A DNA stretch of 64,000 nucleotides from Nitricoxidireducens sp046726235 (GCA_046726235.1 JBKPAD010000010.1:558001-622000), one strand, 5' to 3'. Shown: positions 35,721 to 51,138, counted from the first letter of the stretch. The notes: generated by a model not told the origin, from the sequence alone. Program-made: numbers and translations.

Positions 35721-35732
35721 GACCCCGCGCCC

Positions 35733-38078
<2,346 letters not shown>

Positions 38079-38107
38079 GCCCATCCCTACCGCGCCGCGC
38101 GCCAGGT

Positions 38108-38132
38108 CCTACGCCGGAATCAAGATCAACCG

Positions 38133-38136
<4 letters not shown>
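38108..38136 (+). promoter_or_regulatory. promoter-like motif copy 3 (degenerate; TACG-N15-ACCGATGG)
   Basis: This has the same 29-nt layout as copies 1 and 2: CCTAC, 4 nt, GAATC, 8 nt, ACCGATGG. Its ATGG contains the first possible start codon (38133) of the following kinase. If the motif is a promoter, translation should begin at 38193 instead, 57 nt downstream. Confidence 0.35.
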
Positions 38137-41651
<3,515 letters not shown>

Positions 41652-41672
41652 TCAACCACGGAGCACCGCACC

Positions 41673-42797
41673 ATGACCCAATTCTCCATCTTTGCCGTCG
41701 ACGACTCCGCACAGCAGCGCCTGCTGCTGGAATCCGCCTTTCCGGACGACTTCGCCGTCGAGACCTTCGAATCCGCGGACCGTTGCCTCGAGCAGCTCGC
41801 CACGCGGCGACCCGACCTGTTCCTGCTCGATGTCGAGATGCCGGGGATCGACGGCTACGAGTTGTGCCGCCGCATCAAGGCGCGCGCGGACACGAGCGAC
41901 ACGCCGGTGCTGTTCATTTCCTCGCACGACGACCTCGAATCGCGGCTGCGCGGCTACGACATGGGCGGCGAGGATTTCATCTCCAAGCCGATCGACGTCG
42001 CCGAGGTGAGGCAGAAGGTGGCCGTCGTGCGGCGCATCCGCGCCGAGCGCGTCGGGCTGGCGGCACGGATCGAGGAGTCGGACCTGCTGAGCTCGATGAT
42101 CATGTCGAACCTCGACGAATACGCGGTGCTGATCAAGTTCCTGCGCCGGCTCAACACCTGCATCACCTGCCGCGAGGTGGCCGAGGCGCTGCTCGCGCTG
42201 CTCTGCGCCTGCCGGCTCGGCGGCGCCATCCGCCTGCGGCTCGACAGCGGCAACCTCACGCTGAGCGAGAGCGGCGAAAACCGTCCGCTCGAGATCGCGG
42301 TGATGGACGACCTCTCGGGACGCGAGCGCATCGCCGAGTCGGCGCGCCGCCTGGCGGTGAACTTCGGCCGCGTGACGGTGATGATCAACGACTTGCCGCG
42401 CGGCGACAGCGACTACAGCGGCCGCATGCGCGACCACTTCGCCATCGCGGCGGAGAGCGCCGACGCCAAGCTCGCCGCCCTGATCGCATCCGAGGCGCAT
42501 GCCCGCGCCCGTGCCGACATTGCACAGGCGTTCGAGGAAGTCGTCGCCACCGTTGCCGACTTTCGCCATCGCTTCGAGATCGCCCGCCGCGACGGCAGCG
42601 AACTGGGCGAGGAAATGATCGACGACCTGTCGGCAGCGTTCGCCTCGCTGGCGCTCGCCAACGAGCGCGAGGAACAGATCCTCGACATCGTGCGCGTCAA
42701 GGCCGAACGCCTGCGCGACCTCTACGACTTCGGCGACCGCACCGAGGCAGCGCTCAAGAACGTTTCGTCGCGACTCGCCATGGCCCTCGGCCAGTGA
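41673..42797 (+). CDS. response regulator with uncharacterised C-terminal region
   Basis: A 374-residue protein. The N-terminal receiver (3-125) has D10-D11, Asp53 (LFLLDVEMPGIDGY), Ser/Thr at FISS and Lys106 (SKPID). Residues 135-270 form a GAF-like or sensor-like region (LLALLCACRLGGAIRLRLDSGNLTLSESGE). A long helical C-terminus (275-370) looks like a coiled coil. There is no DNA-binding, GGDEF, EAL or HD motif. It starts 21 nt after the multi-PAS kinase and is presumably its target, with output by protein interaction. The plus-strand run that began at 33059 ends with this gene. Confidence 0.82.
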   Translation: MTQFSIFAVDDSAQQRLLLESAFPDDFAVETFESADRCLEQLATRRPDLFLLDVEMPGIDGYELCRRIKARADTSDTPVLFISSHDDLESRLRGYDMGGEDFISKPIDVAEVRQKVAVVRRIRAERVGLAARIEESDLLSSMIMSNLDEYAVLIKFLRRLNTCITCREVAEALLALLCACRLGGAIRLRLDSGNLTLSESGENRPLEIAVMDDLSGRERIAESARRLAVNFGRVTVMINDLPRGDSDYSGRMRDHFAIAAESADAKLAALIASEAHARARADIAQAFEEVVATVADFRHRFEIARRDGSELGEEMIDDLSAAFASLALANEREEQILDIVRVKAERLRDLYDFGDRTEAALKNVSSRLAMALGQ

Positions 42798-43141
42798 GCG
42801 CTGCATGCCATTTTTTCCGCATCGACCGCCATCCGGCACTCGACGCCGAGCCAGCGGGCCATGGTATCGAACACGTCGCACCCGCCGTCAGCATGCGCGC
42901 CGCCTCAGCGGGCTCGGTCGCGCGTCATCAGCCGGCGGCAACGAGCCCGATGACGGCCACCTATGCCGCCATCAAATTGCGCCGCCGACGGCCGGTGACT
43001 CACCTATAATAACCACTCTTGCGATAGGCCCTTTCGGTTTGCAGGGCAAGAACAACGGGAGCCCCACTTGGTCGCGCCGACGTCTGGGCAAAGCGCCACC
43101 TTAATGTCAGCGCCGCACAAACCCCGGCGCTTTCGCCCGCG
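42798..43141. other. 344-bp intergenic region before the seven-PAS kinase
   Basis: It begins with a T6 tract (42811-42816) after weak dyads (TGGC/GCCA, 42781-42810), possibly a poor terminator for the preceding operon. TATAAT lies at 43005-43010. The ~130-nt leader downstream of it contains an 8-bp hairpin, AAAGCGCC (43090-43097) with GGCGCTTT (43126-43133), ending 8 nt before the GTG start. No ORF or recognised riboswitch was found. Confidence 0.5.
43005..43010 (+). promoter_or_regulatory. consensus -10 box TATAAT
   Basis: An exact TATAAT in very GC-rich DNA, about 130 nt upstream of the seven-PAS kinase. The position 17 nt upstream (CCGCCG) is a poor -35, so an activator would be expected. 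Confidence 0.45.
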
Positions 43142-46100
43142 GTGATCAATCGCACACATAGCATTGCCGTGCCGCGCGCGCCCGTGGAAGACGCGCCCTC
43201 CCTGCTGATCGTCGACGACGATCCAGCCGACCTCCAGGTCCTCGTCAGCGCGCTCGAGAACCACGACTACCGCCTTGTGTTCGCGCGAAGCGGCGAGGAG
43301 TGCCTGCGCCGTGTGGCAGGCGGAGCCATCGACCTCGTTGTGCTCGACGTCCGCCTGCCGGGCATCGACGGCCTCGAAGTCTGCCGGCGCCTGAAAAGCG
43401 ATGCCGCGACTCGCGACATGCCGGTGATCTTCATCACCGCCCTGACCGACGCCGGCGATCGTCTGGCCGGTTTCGCGGCCGGGGGCATCGACTACATCGC
43501 CAAGCCGTTCCAGCTCGACGAAGTGATGGCCCGCGTCACCACGCACCTGGAACTGTGCCGCGCTCGGAAGCAACTCGCCGCGCAAAACGCCGAGCTGGAA
43601 CGCTACCGCCGTTCGCTCGAGCAGCAGGTCGCCGAGCAGACCGAGCGCATCGAGCTCATGAGCTTTGCGCTCAACCGCGTGCACGAGGCCGCTTACCTCA
43701 TCGACCCGACGGGCCGCTGCCTCTACGCCAACGAGGCGGCTTGCAAAGCGATCGGTCACACGGCCGACAAGGTGGTCGGCATGACCGTGATGGACGTCGG
43801 CCATAGCTGGACGCCCGAGCGCTGGGCGTCCTCCTGGGAACGGCTATGCGAACGCGGCAGCGCCATCCTCGAGGACGAGCACCGCCGCAAGGATGGCAGC
43901 GTATTCCCGGTCGAGGTGTCGGCGACGCATTTGAGCTTCCGCGGCAAGAACTATGCGTTGCTGATCGCGCGCGACATCACCGCGCAAAAGGCCGCCGATA
44001 GGGCGCTCCGGGCCAGCGAACAGGCGTTCCGGGCCGTCGTCGAGAACAGCCCGAATGCCGTCATGCGCTACGACCGCGAGCTGCGCCGCATCTACGCCAA
44101 CCCGGCGATGCTCGACCAGTTTGGTCTCGGCGTTGCCGTGCTGGGCAGCACCCCGAACGAGCTCTCGCTGATGCCCGACCCGCGCCCCCTGGTCGAGATG
44201 CTTCAGCTTGCATTCGAAACCGGCCAGGAGGCGACCGACGAACTCCTTCATCGCACGCCGACCGGCGAGCTGCGATGGGCGAAAATCCATCTGGTTCCGG
44301 AACGCGATGCGGGCGGCGAGGTCGCCACCGTCCTGCTGGTGGCGCACGACATCCACGTGATCCGCGAAAGCGAGCAGCGTTTCCGCACGCTGGCGGAACA
44401 CGCGCCCGACCCGATATCGCGCTTCGACCGCGAATTGCGGCGCACCTACGTCAATCCCGCGATGCGCGCCCTATTTCGCGACGACTCCACGGCGCTCGGA
44501 AGCACGCCGCTCGACAATGCTCCCAGCATCGACGGCCCGGGCATGGCGGAGCAGCTGCGCAAGGTATTCGACAGCGGCAAGGAAATCGTCGGCGAGACCC
44601 AGTATCGCCATCCGGACAGCGGTCTGCGCTGGGCGCAGCACCGCATGGTTCCGGAATTCGGCGACGACGGGCAGGTCAACAGCGTGCTGCTGATCGCCCG
44701 CGACGTTCACGACATCAAGGAGAGCGAGCAGCGCTTCCGCACCCTGGCGGACAACTTCCCCGACCTGATCGGACGCTACGACCGCGACTGCCGCATCATC
44801 TACGCAAACGCAGCCACCAGCCGCGAACTCGGCCTTTCCGCCGATGAAATGCTCGGGCGCACGCTGCGTGAGCTCGATGCCGGGCATGCGAACGACCGGC
44901 AGCATGAAGATCTCGCCAGGCTGATCCGCCGGGCCTTCGACGAGGGCGAGCCCAACCAGCACGATGCCACCTGGTTCGTCGGCGGCGAGGAGCGCGCCTT
45001 CGAAATCCGGCTGGTGCCCGAAGCCGACAGCGCGGGGACCGTGACCAGCGTGCTCGGCATCGCGCGCGACGTGACCCTGCGCAAGCGCTACGAAGCGGGG
45101 CTGCTCGAGCGCGTGGAGCTCGAGATGCGCATGTCGCGCTACATCGCCAACGCGCCCGGCTACTTCTACACCATGGTGCGCCGCCCCGACGGCACCTTCG
45201 CCATGCCGTTCGCCAGCCCTGGAATCCGCGATACGCTGGGCCTCGATCCGGCCGACGTCGCCGAGGACATCGCGCCCCTGATCTCGCGCTGCTCGGCCGA
45301 GGACGGCATTCAGGTCCGCCGCGCCTTCGACGCCTCCGAGCGCGAGCTGTCGCCGCTGCACGCCGAGTACCGAATCCAGCACCCGGTCAAGGGCACGCGC
45401 TGGATCGAGTCGAGAGCGCTTCCCCATCGCGAGCCCGACGGCAGCACGATCTGGTACGGATTCAAGCACGACATCACCGAGCGCATCGCGGCCGACGAAA
45501 CCATCCGGCGCCTCAACGCGGACCTCTCCGCCACCCTGCAGGCCATCCCGGACTTGCTGCTCGAGGTCGATGCGGAGGGCACCTGCCATCAGGTCTGGGC
45601 TCAGAAGGAGGAGACGCGCAAGGAGATCGAAGATGCGCTGTTGGGCCGGCGCTTCGGCGATTCGCTCCCCGAAGCGGCTGCCGGGCCGATCATGGACTCG
45701 ATTCGATATGCCGCCACCGACGGCAGCGCGTACGGCAGTGCCGTCCGCATCGACTGCAAGACCGGCACCCGCTGGCTCGAGCTGTCCGTGGCGCGCAAGG
45801 CGGCGGCAGGCAGCGCCCGCTTCCTCGTCCTGGCGCGCGACGTCACCTGGCGCAAGCAGCATGAGGCCTGCGAGGCCGTGCGCCTGCGCATCCTCGAACA
45901 GATCGCCCGCGGCGCCGACCTCGGCGACATTCTCGCCCTAGTGGTCGAGTACGTCGAACAGGCGCGGCCCGAGCTGCTGTGCACGGTGATGGTCGTCGAT
46001 CCCGCGTCCGGCTGGCTGCGCATGGCCGCGGCGCCGCGGTTGCCGCCGGAATTCGCCGCCATGGCCGACGGCATCGAGATCGGCGAAGGCTTCGGCTCGT

Positions 46101-47431
46101 GCGGCACGGCCGCCTGGCGGCGCGAGACGGTGATTTCTGCGGACGTCCGCCTGGATCCGCTCTGGGCGCCCTACTTCCGTCTCGCCGAGCGATGCGGCCT
46201 GCTGGCCTGCTGGTCCGAGCCGATCCTCGATTCGGGCGGCGACGTGCTCGGCACGCTGGCGGTCTACCTGCACGCGCCCGCGGAGCCGGAGTCCGAGGAA
46301 CGCGACCTGATACGCCAGGCCGGCAACCTCGCCGCCATCGCCATCGAGCGCCGCCGCATCGAGAAGGCGCTGGCCGCCCGCGAGCGCGAATTCCGCAGCC
46401 TGGCGGAGAACTCGCCCTACATCATCGTCCGCTACGACCGCGAGGGACGCCGCATCTACGTCAATCCCGAGTTCGAACGCGTCAACGGCATCGCCGCCGC
46501 CGACGCCTTCGGAACCCGCCCCGGCGAGATTCCCACCGTGGTCCAGCCGGCCGCCAAGGTTTTCACGGAACATCTCGAGGAGTCGATGGAGACCGCCACG
46601 CCGGGCGAGCTGGATCTCGCGGTGACTGGGATGGATGGCAAACCCGCCTGGTGGTACATCCGCTTCGTGCCCGAGTTCGGCGCCGACGGCGCGGTCGTCG
46701 GCGCCCTGGCGCTCGGCAGCGACATCACCGAGCGCAAGGCGGCCGAGCGCCGCCTGCGCGAATCGTACGAACTGCTGCGCGAACTGGCGTCGCGGCGCGA
46801 AACGGCGCGCGAGGAGGAACGCGCGCGCATCGCACGCGAGATCCACGACGAACTCGGCCAGCACCTGACGGCGCTGCGCATGGGCATCTCGACGCTGCGC
46901 TTCCAGTTCGGCGCCGAGAACCCTCGGCTGGCGGAACGCACGCAGGGCATCATGACACTCGCCGACAAGACGATCCAGGTGGTGCGCGACGTCGCCACCT
47001 CGCTGCGGCCGGCCGCGATCGACCGCGGCATCGTCGCGGCCTTGGAGTGGCTGGCGCTCGAATTCAGCCGCCACAACGACGTGCACTGCGACGCCAGCCT
47101 GCCCGAGGAGCGGATCGACATGGACGACCGCCAGTCGATCACCGTCTTCCGCATCGTGCAGGAGTCGTTGACCAACGCCGCGCGCCATGCCGGTGCCACC
47201 CGCGTCGACATCGCGCTGGGACGCGACGGGAACCACTGGGTGGCGGAAGTATGCGACGACGGCTGCGGCTTCGATCCGGCGCAGCCGCGCCGCAAGTCGT
47301 TCGGCCTGGTCGGCATGAAGGAGCGGGTCACGATGCTCGGCGGCGACGTCCGAATCGACAGCGCCCCCGGTTGCGGCACGCGCGTCACGCTCAGGATTCC
47401 CATCAACCCACCCACCACGGAGCCACCATGA
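43142..47431 (+). CDS. receiver-PAS(7)-GAF NarL-type histidine kinase
   Basis: A 1429-residue cytoplasmic protein. The N-terminal receiver (20-135) has Asp69 (LVVLDVRLPGIDGL). A coiled coil is followed by six PAS domains (about 175-900; tandem units two to four are closely related, each starting RF/AFR.LAE..P....RYDRE), a GAF domain (about 905-1070, GEGFGSCGTAAWRRETVISADV) and a seventh PAS (1085-1200). HisKA_3 (REIHDELGQHLTALRMGI) and HATPase (NAARHAGATRVDI) close the protein. HisKA_3 kinases phosphorylate LuxR-type regulators, and one overlaps the stop codon. The start is a GTG with no obvious ribosome-binding site. A multi-input soluble sensor; ligands unknown. Confidence 0.92.
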   Translation: MINRTHSIAVPRAPVEDAPSLLIVDDDPADLQVLVSALENHDYRLVFARSGEECLRRVAGGAIDLVVLDVRLPGIDGLEVCRRLKSDAATRDMPVIFITALTDAGDRLAGFAAGGIDYIAKPFQLDEVMARVTTHLELCRARKQLAAQNAELERYRRSLEQQVAEQTERIELMSFALNRVHEAAYLIDPTGRCLYANEAACKAIGHTADKVVGMTVMDVGHSWTPERWASSWERLCERGSAILEDEHRRKDGSVFPVEVSATHLSFRGKNYALLIARDITAQKAADRALRASEQAFRAVVENSPNAVMRYDRELRRIYANPAMLDQFGLGVAVLGSTPNELSLMPDPRPLVEMLQLAFETGQEATDELLHRTPTGELRWAKIHLVPERDAGGEVATVLLVAHDIHVIRESEQRFRTLAEHAPDPISRFDRELRRTYVNPAMRALFRDDSTALGSTPLDNAPSIDGPGMAEQLRKVFDSGKEIVGETQYRHPDSGLRWAQHRMVPEFGDDGQVNSVLLIARDVHDIKESEQRFRTLADNFPDLIGRYDRDCRIIYANAATSRELGLSADEMLGRTLRELDAGHANDRQHEDLARLIRRAFDEGEPNQHDATWFVGGEERAFEIRLVPEADSAGTVTSVLGIARDVTLRKRYEAGLLERVELEMRMSRYIANAPGYFYTMVRRPDGTFAMPFASPGIRDTLGLDPADVAEDIAPLISRCSAEDGIQVRRAFDASERELSPLHAEYRIQHPVKGTRWIESRALPHREPDGSTIWYGFKHDITERIAADETIRRLNADLSATLQAIPDLLLEVDAEGTCHQVWAQKEETRKEIEDALLGRRFGDSLPEAAAGPIMDSIRYAATDGSAYGSAVRIDCKTGTRWLELSVARKAAAGSARFLVLARDVTWRKQHEACEAVRLRILEQIARGADLGDILALVVEYVEQARPELLCTVMVVDPASGWLRMAAAPRLPPEFAAMADGIEIGEGFGSCGTAAWRRETVISADVRLDPLWAPYFRLAERCGLLACWSEPILDSGGDVLGTLAVYLHAPAEPESEERDLIRQAGNLAAIAIERRRIEKALAAREREFRSLAENSPYIIVRYDREGRRIYVNPEFERVNGIAAADAFGTRPGEIPTVVQPAAKVFTEHLEESMETATPGELDLAVTGMDGKPAWWYIRFVPEFGADGAVVGALALGSDITERKAAERRLRESYELLRELASRRETAREEERARIAREIHDELGQHLTALRMGISTLRFQFGAENPRLAERTQGIMTLADKTIQVVRDVATSLRPAAIDRGIVAALEWLALEFSRHNDVHCDASLPEERIDMDDRQSITVFRIVQESLTNAARHAGATRVDIALGRDGNHWVAEVCDDGCGFDPAQPRRKSFGLVGMKERVTMLGGDVRIDSAPGCGTRVTLRIPINPPTTEPP

Positions 47432-48060
47432 TCCGCCTGATGATCGCCGACGATCACGCCATCATTCGCGAGGGCCTCAAGCAGTTGTTCGCCCTCGTCG
47501 ACGACATCGTCGTCGTCGCCGAAGCCACCAACGGCGCGCAAGCGCTGGAGCGCTTGCGCCAGGGCGGCGTCGACCTGCTGCTGCTCGACATGACGATGCC
47601 GGGCGTCTGCGGCGAAGACCTGGTCGCGCGCGTGCGCGCCCATCACGCCACGCTGCCGATCCTGATCCTGTCGATGCACCGCGAGCCGCAGATCGCCCAG
47701 CGCGCGCTCAAGGCCGGCGCCAGCGGCTACCTGACGAAGGACCGCGATCCCGAAACCCTGCTCGCGGCGATACGCCGCATCGCCGCCGGAGGCCGCTTCC
47801 TCGATCCCCATCTGGCGGAAGAAATGGCCTTCGATGCCAGCGGCCTCGGCAACCAGCCGGCGCACGGTTGCCTCACCGACCGCGAATTCCAGATCCTGCG
47901 CATGCTGGCGCGCGGAACCGGCATCAACGACATCGCCGACCAGCTCTCCATCAGCAACAAGACCGTATCCACCCACAAGGCGCGGCTGATGGAGAAGATG
48001 GCGTTCGCCTCGAACGCCGACATCGTCCGCTACGCCATCGCGCACCACCTGACGGACTGA
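47428..48060 (+). CDS. NarL/LuxR-family response regulator 1
   Basis: A 210-residue protein: receiver (1-120) with Asp54 (LLLLDMTMPGVCGE) and Lys104 (YLTKDRD), linker, then a LuxR helix-turn-helix (145-205; LTDREFQILRMLARGTGINDIADQLSISNKTVSTHKARLMEKM). The start overlaps the kinase stop (ATGA), pairing it with the seven-PAS kinase. It is a close paralogue of the next regulator (48167), sharing the DMTMPG, YLTKDRD, MAFDASG and KARLMEKM blocks. It probably binds the palindrome at 48069-48090 or a similar site (inference). Confidence 0.93.
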   Translation: MIRLMIADDHAIIREGLKQLFALVDDIVVVAEATNGAQALERLRQGGVDLLLLDMTMPGVCGEDLVARVRAHHATLPILILSMHREPQIAQRALKAGASGYLTKDRDPETLLAAIRRIAAGGRFLDPHLAEEMAFDASGLGNQPAHGCLTDREFQILRMLARGTGINDIADQLSISNKTVSTHKARLMEKMAFASNADIVRYAIAHHLTD

Positions 48061-48068
48061 CCTCGCGC

Positions 48069-48090
48069 CGGGTAGGGATATCTCTACCCG
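48069..48090. promoter_or_regulatory. near-perfect palindrome between the paralogous LuxR-type regulators
   Basis: CGGGTAG (48069-48075) and CTACCCG (48084-48090) flank GGATATCT. Only one symmetric position pair fails over 22 bp. It begins 9 nt after the first regulator's stop and ends 77 nt before the second's start. It suits a dimeric LuxR-type operator; it could also fold as a small hairpin. Confidence 0.55.
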
Positions 48091-48166
48091 CGCTTCGCCT
48101 GCGCTTACGCCGAATTCAGCATCGGCTGCTGGCAGCACCCGCGCGACCCCGGCAACATGGCGTGCG

Positions 48167-48805
48167 ATGATGACCACGACCCGCATCCTGATTGCCGACG
48201 ACCATCGCATCATCCGCGAGGGCATGAAGCAGGTGCTCTCGCTCCATGCGCACATCGCCGTCGTCGGCGAAGCCAGCAACGGCGAGGAAGCGCTCGAGCG
48301 CCTCGCGCAAGGCGACGTGGACCTGCTGCTGCTCGACATGACGATGCCCGGCCTTTGCGGCGAAGCCCTGATCATCCGCCTGCGCGAGCTGCATCCCCAC
48401 TTGCCGATCCTCGTGCTCAGCATGCACAACGAGCCGAGCATCGCGCAGCGCGCGCTCCGGGCCGGTGCCTCCGGCTACCTGACCAAGGACCGCGACCACG
48501 AGACGCTCGTCGCCGCGATCCGGCGCGTCAGTTCCGGCAGCCATTTCCTCGATCCGATCCTTGCCGAGCAGATGGCATTCGACGCCAGCGGCATCGAGGG
48601 AAAGTCAGGCTACAGCGCGCTCACCGAGCGCGAGTTCCAGGTGCTGCGCCTCCTCGCCAGCGGCCGCTGCGTCAACGACATCGCCGCCCACCTGTCGATC
48701 AGCAAGAAGACGGTCAGCACCCACAAGGCGCGGCTGATGGAGAAGATGAGCTTCGCCTCCAACGCCGACCTGGTCCGCTACGCCATCACCCACGGCCTGG
48801 CCTGA
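48167..48805 (+). CDS. NarL/LuxR-family response regulator 2
   Basis: A 212-residue paralogue of the preceding regulator: receiver with Asp57 (LLLLDMTMPGLCGE) and Lys at YLTKDRD, and a LuxR helix-turn-helix (about 147-208; LTEREFQVLRLLASGRCVNDIAAHLSISKKTVSTHKARLMEKM). It overlaps the following membrane kinase (TGATG), so in this module the regulator precedes the kinase, the reverse of the first module. The recognition helices differ slightly (SISNKTVSTH versus SISKKTVSTH), so their sites may overlap. The start at 48167 (MMTTT) or 48170 is equally possible. Confidence 0.92.
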   Translation: MMTTTRILIADDHRIIREGMKQVLSLHAHIAVVGEASNGEEALERLAQGDVDLLLLDMTMPGLCGEALIIRLRELHPHLPILVLSMHNEPSIAQRALRAGASGYLTKDRDHETLVAAIRRVSSGSHFLDPILAEQMAFDASGIEGKSGYSALTEREFQVLRLLASGRCVNDIAAHLSISKKTVSTHKARLMEKMSFASNADLVRYAITHGLA

Positions 48806-51081
48806 TGCCCCGGGGCGGCACCCTGCCCGATCGCCTCGACGAGCGCGCCGCATTGCGGGCCGTGGTGCTGGCCGGTGTTGCGATCATCCTTCTGCCCTTC
48901 CTCGCAGCGGCGTTTCCGGTGCTGACGGCGGACGGTTCCAGCCAGGCGCTGCGCCTGCGGGCCATGATGGAAGTCGGCCATGTCGGCGGCCTGACCGCGA
49001 TGTTCTGCGTCGCTTGGTACGCGCCGCGCGGCGCCTACCGGCTGCGTCCGACGCTGGTGGCGTGCCTGTGCATCCCCGTCGCGCTGTTCGCGATGTCGCA
49101 CCTCGCCGCGGCACCCGGCATGTTCGAGAACGTCGGTGCCGACGGCGTCTCGCGATACTTCGGTCACCTCAGCCGCCTGGCCCAGCCGCTGCCGCTGTAT
49201 GCGCTCGCGCTGTCGCCGGAATCGCGCGACGTCTCCGGAACGCGGCGCTGGGCGCTTCTCGCGGCAGGCACGGCGCTCGCCGCAGCGCTGGTCTGGCGCG
49301 GCTTCGGGCTCCCGCCGCAGGCCTTCGCCGCGCCGTCGGCCGGCGCGGCGCTCATGCCGCTGGCGACGATCGGGCTGTGCCTGATCCTGGTGCCGGCGGG
49401 CAGCTCGCGCCTTGCCGCCCCCGAAGGCCGCCAGGCGAGGAACGCTGCCGTCTGCGCGGCCCTCGCCGAAGCCTGCATGCTGGCCGGCGCTTCGGCCGGC
49501 GACTCGAGCCTTGTCGACCTCGCCGGGCACGTCCTCGGCCTGGCGGCGGTCGCGGCGGCCTTCGTCGCCATCTACGGCGATGCCGTGCACTTCCCTTACC
49601 GCCTGATCGAGCAGGCGCGCGCGGACGCGCTGCTCGCCAAGGAACGCGGCGAAACCATCCTGCGCTCGATCGCCGACGGCGTGGTCGTCGTGAATCACGA
49701 CCTCGGCGTCGAGCTGACGAATCCCGTCGCGGCCTGCCTGCTCGGCACCGACACGCCGACGCACGCGAATATCGTCGACGTCCTCAGGACGGCGAGCCCG
49801 GCCGGCGCCCCAGCCATCCTCGCCGACCTCGAGGAGTGTCTGCGCACCAACCGAAGCTGCGTGGCGCGCGAGTACACGCAGCTGGATACCCGGGGCGGGC
49901 TGAGCTCGATCGTCGAGCACGTCGTCTCGCCGCTGCGCGACGGTACCGGCACGCAGCTCGGCGCCGTGCTCGTGCTGCATGACGTCACGACGCGCCACGC
50001 CATGGAGCAGCTTCTCGTCGGGCGCGAGGAACAGTTCCGCACCCTGGCCGCGAATTCGCCGGACATCATCGCCCGCTACGGCCCCGATTGCCGCTGCATG
50101 TACGTCAACGCCCGCTATGAGACGCTCACCGGGCTGCCGGGCGCTGGCCTGCGCGGCCGCACGCCGATCGAAGCCGTGCCCCTGCCGGCGTTGCAGGCGC
50201 AGACGCTGCAGAACATGATCGCCGGCGTCATCGCGGACAAGGCTCCCAGCGACCTCGAGCTCTCGTGGCAGCGCCAGGACGGCGCCGCGGTCAGCTTCTC
50301 GGTGCGTGCCGTGCCCGAGTTCGACGATGCCGGGCGCGTCGTCAGCGTGCTGACGGTGGCACGCGACATTACGGCGCTGAAGCGGGCCGAGCGGCAGCTG
50401 TTCGAATCGCGCGCCCTGCTGCGCCGGCTGCTGACGCGGCGCGAGGAGGCGCGCGAGCAGGAACGCAAGCGCATCGCGCGCGACCTACATGAGGAACTCG
50501 GACAGCTCCTGATGGCGCTGCGCATCCAGATCTCCACCCTGGTGCTGGCGCACGGCGACGCCCTGCCGCCGCTGCGCTCCAGCGCCGAGTTGATGCTGGC
50601 CGTGATCGACCGGATTCTGGTCGGCATGCGCAGCGTGGTCAGCACCCTGCGGCCGACGACGCTCGATGCCGGCATCGCCGTCGGCCTCGAATGGCTGGTC
50701 GACGATTTCCGCAGCCGCACCGGCATCGATGCCCGCGTCCAGGTTCCAGAAGGCAAGCCCGCGCTCGACGATCCGGCGGCGACCGCGGTATTCCGCATCG
50801 TGCAGGAGGCGCTCGCCAACGTCGCGCGCCATGCCGGTGCCGGCCGGGTCGACGTCCTGCTCAAGCGCCAGCAGGATCACTGGCTGGTCAAGGTGCGCGA
50901 CGACGGCAAGGGCTTCGACACCGCGCGCGTCGATCACAAGGGCACGGGCCTTCACGACATGCGCGAACGCGCGATGCTGCTCGGCGGCGAACTCCGCGTC
51001 AGCAGCGCTCCGAACGGCGGCACGCTGGTGTCGGTGCGCTTTCCGGCCGGCCCTGCGTCCACGCCGCCGCATACGCGGTAG
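48805..51081 (+). CDS. membrane NarL-type histidine kinase with MASE-like sensor and two PAS domains
   Basis: A 758-residue protein. About seven TM helices lie in residues 15-255 (AVVLAGVAIILLPFLAAAFPV; MMEVGHVGGLTAMFCVAWYA; VACLCIPVALFAMSHLAAAPG, with others beyond), resembling MASE3/MASE4 integral sensors. Two PAS domains (about 265-375 and 390-505), HisKA_3 (RIARDLHEELGQLLMAL) and HATPase (NVARHAGAGRVDV, KGTGLHDMRERA) follow. The start overlaps the stop of regulator 2 (TGATG), its likely partner. The module resembles the seven-PAS kinase module in its catalytic half but senses at the membrane. Confidence 0.9.
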   Translation: MPRGGTLPDRLDERAALRAVVLAGVAIILLPFLAAAFPVLTADGSSQALRLRAMMEVGHVGGLTAMFCVAWYAPRGAYRLRPTLVACLCIPVALFAMSHLAAAPGMFENVGADGVSRYFGHLSRLAQPLPLYALALSPESRDVSGTRRWALLAAGTALAAALVWRGFGLPPQAFAAPSAGAALMPLATIGLCLILVPAGSSRLAAPEGRQARNAAVCAALAEACMLAGASAGDSSLVDLAGHVLGLAAVAAAFVAIYGDAVHFPYRLIEQARADALLAKERGETILRSIADGVVVVNHDLGVELTNPVAACLLGTDTPTHANIVDVLRTASPAGAPAILADLEECLRTNRSCVAREYTQLDTRGGLSSIVEHVVSPLRDGTGTQLGAVLVLHDVTTRHAMEQLLVGREEQFRTLAANSPDIIARYGPDCRCMYVNARYETLTGLPGAGLRGRTPIEAVPLPALQAQTLQNMIAGVIADKAPSDLELSWQRQDGAAVSFSVRAVPEFDDAGRVVSVLTVARDITALKRAERQLFESRALLRRLLTRREEAREQERKRIARDLHEELGQLLMALRIQISTLVLAHGDALPPLRSSAELMLAVIDRILVGMRSVVSTLRPTTLDAGIAVGLEWLVDDFRSRTGIDARVQVPEGKPALDDPAATAVFRIVQEALANVARHAGAGRVDVLLKRQQDHWLVKVRDDGKGFDTARVDHKGTGLHDMRERAMLLGGELRVSSAPNGGTLVSVRFPAGPASTPPHTR

Positions 51082-51109
51082 GAATAGTCCGGCGGCAAGC
51101 ACAGCGCGA

Positions 51110-51138
51110 CCTACGGGCAAATCGTCCCGGGCCGATGG
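51110..51138 (+). promoter_or_regulatory. promoter-like motif copy 2 (TACG-N15-GCCGATGG)
   Basis: CCTAC, 4 nt, then AAATCGTCCCGGGCCGATGG, identical in its last 20 bases to copy 1 at 32890-32909. It lies 75 nt before the first gene of the chemosensory operon. A FliA-like promoter would suit a chemotaxis-type operon, but the -35 element (TACG) departs from TAAA. Confidence 0.55.

Noticed and set aside
43011..43141. Cyclic-di-GMP (GEMM) riboswitch in the leader of the seven-PAS kinase
   Set aside because: Fragments such as GGGCAA and GCAAAGC are present, but the paired P1a/P1b stems and tetraloop-receptor layout could not be built.
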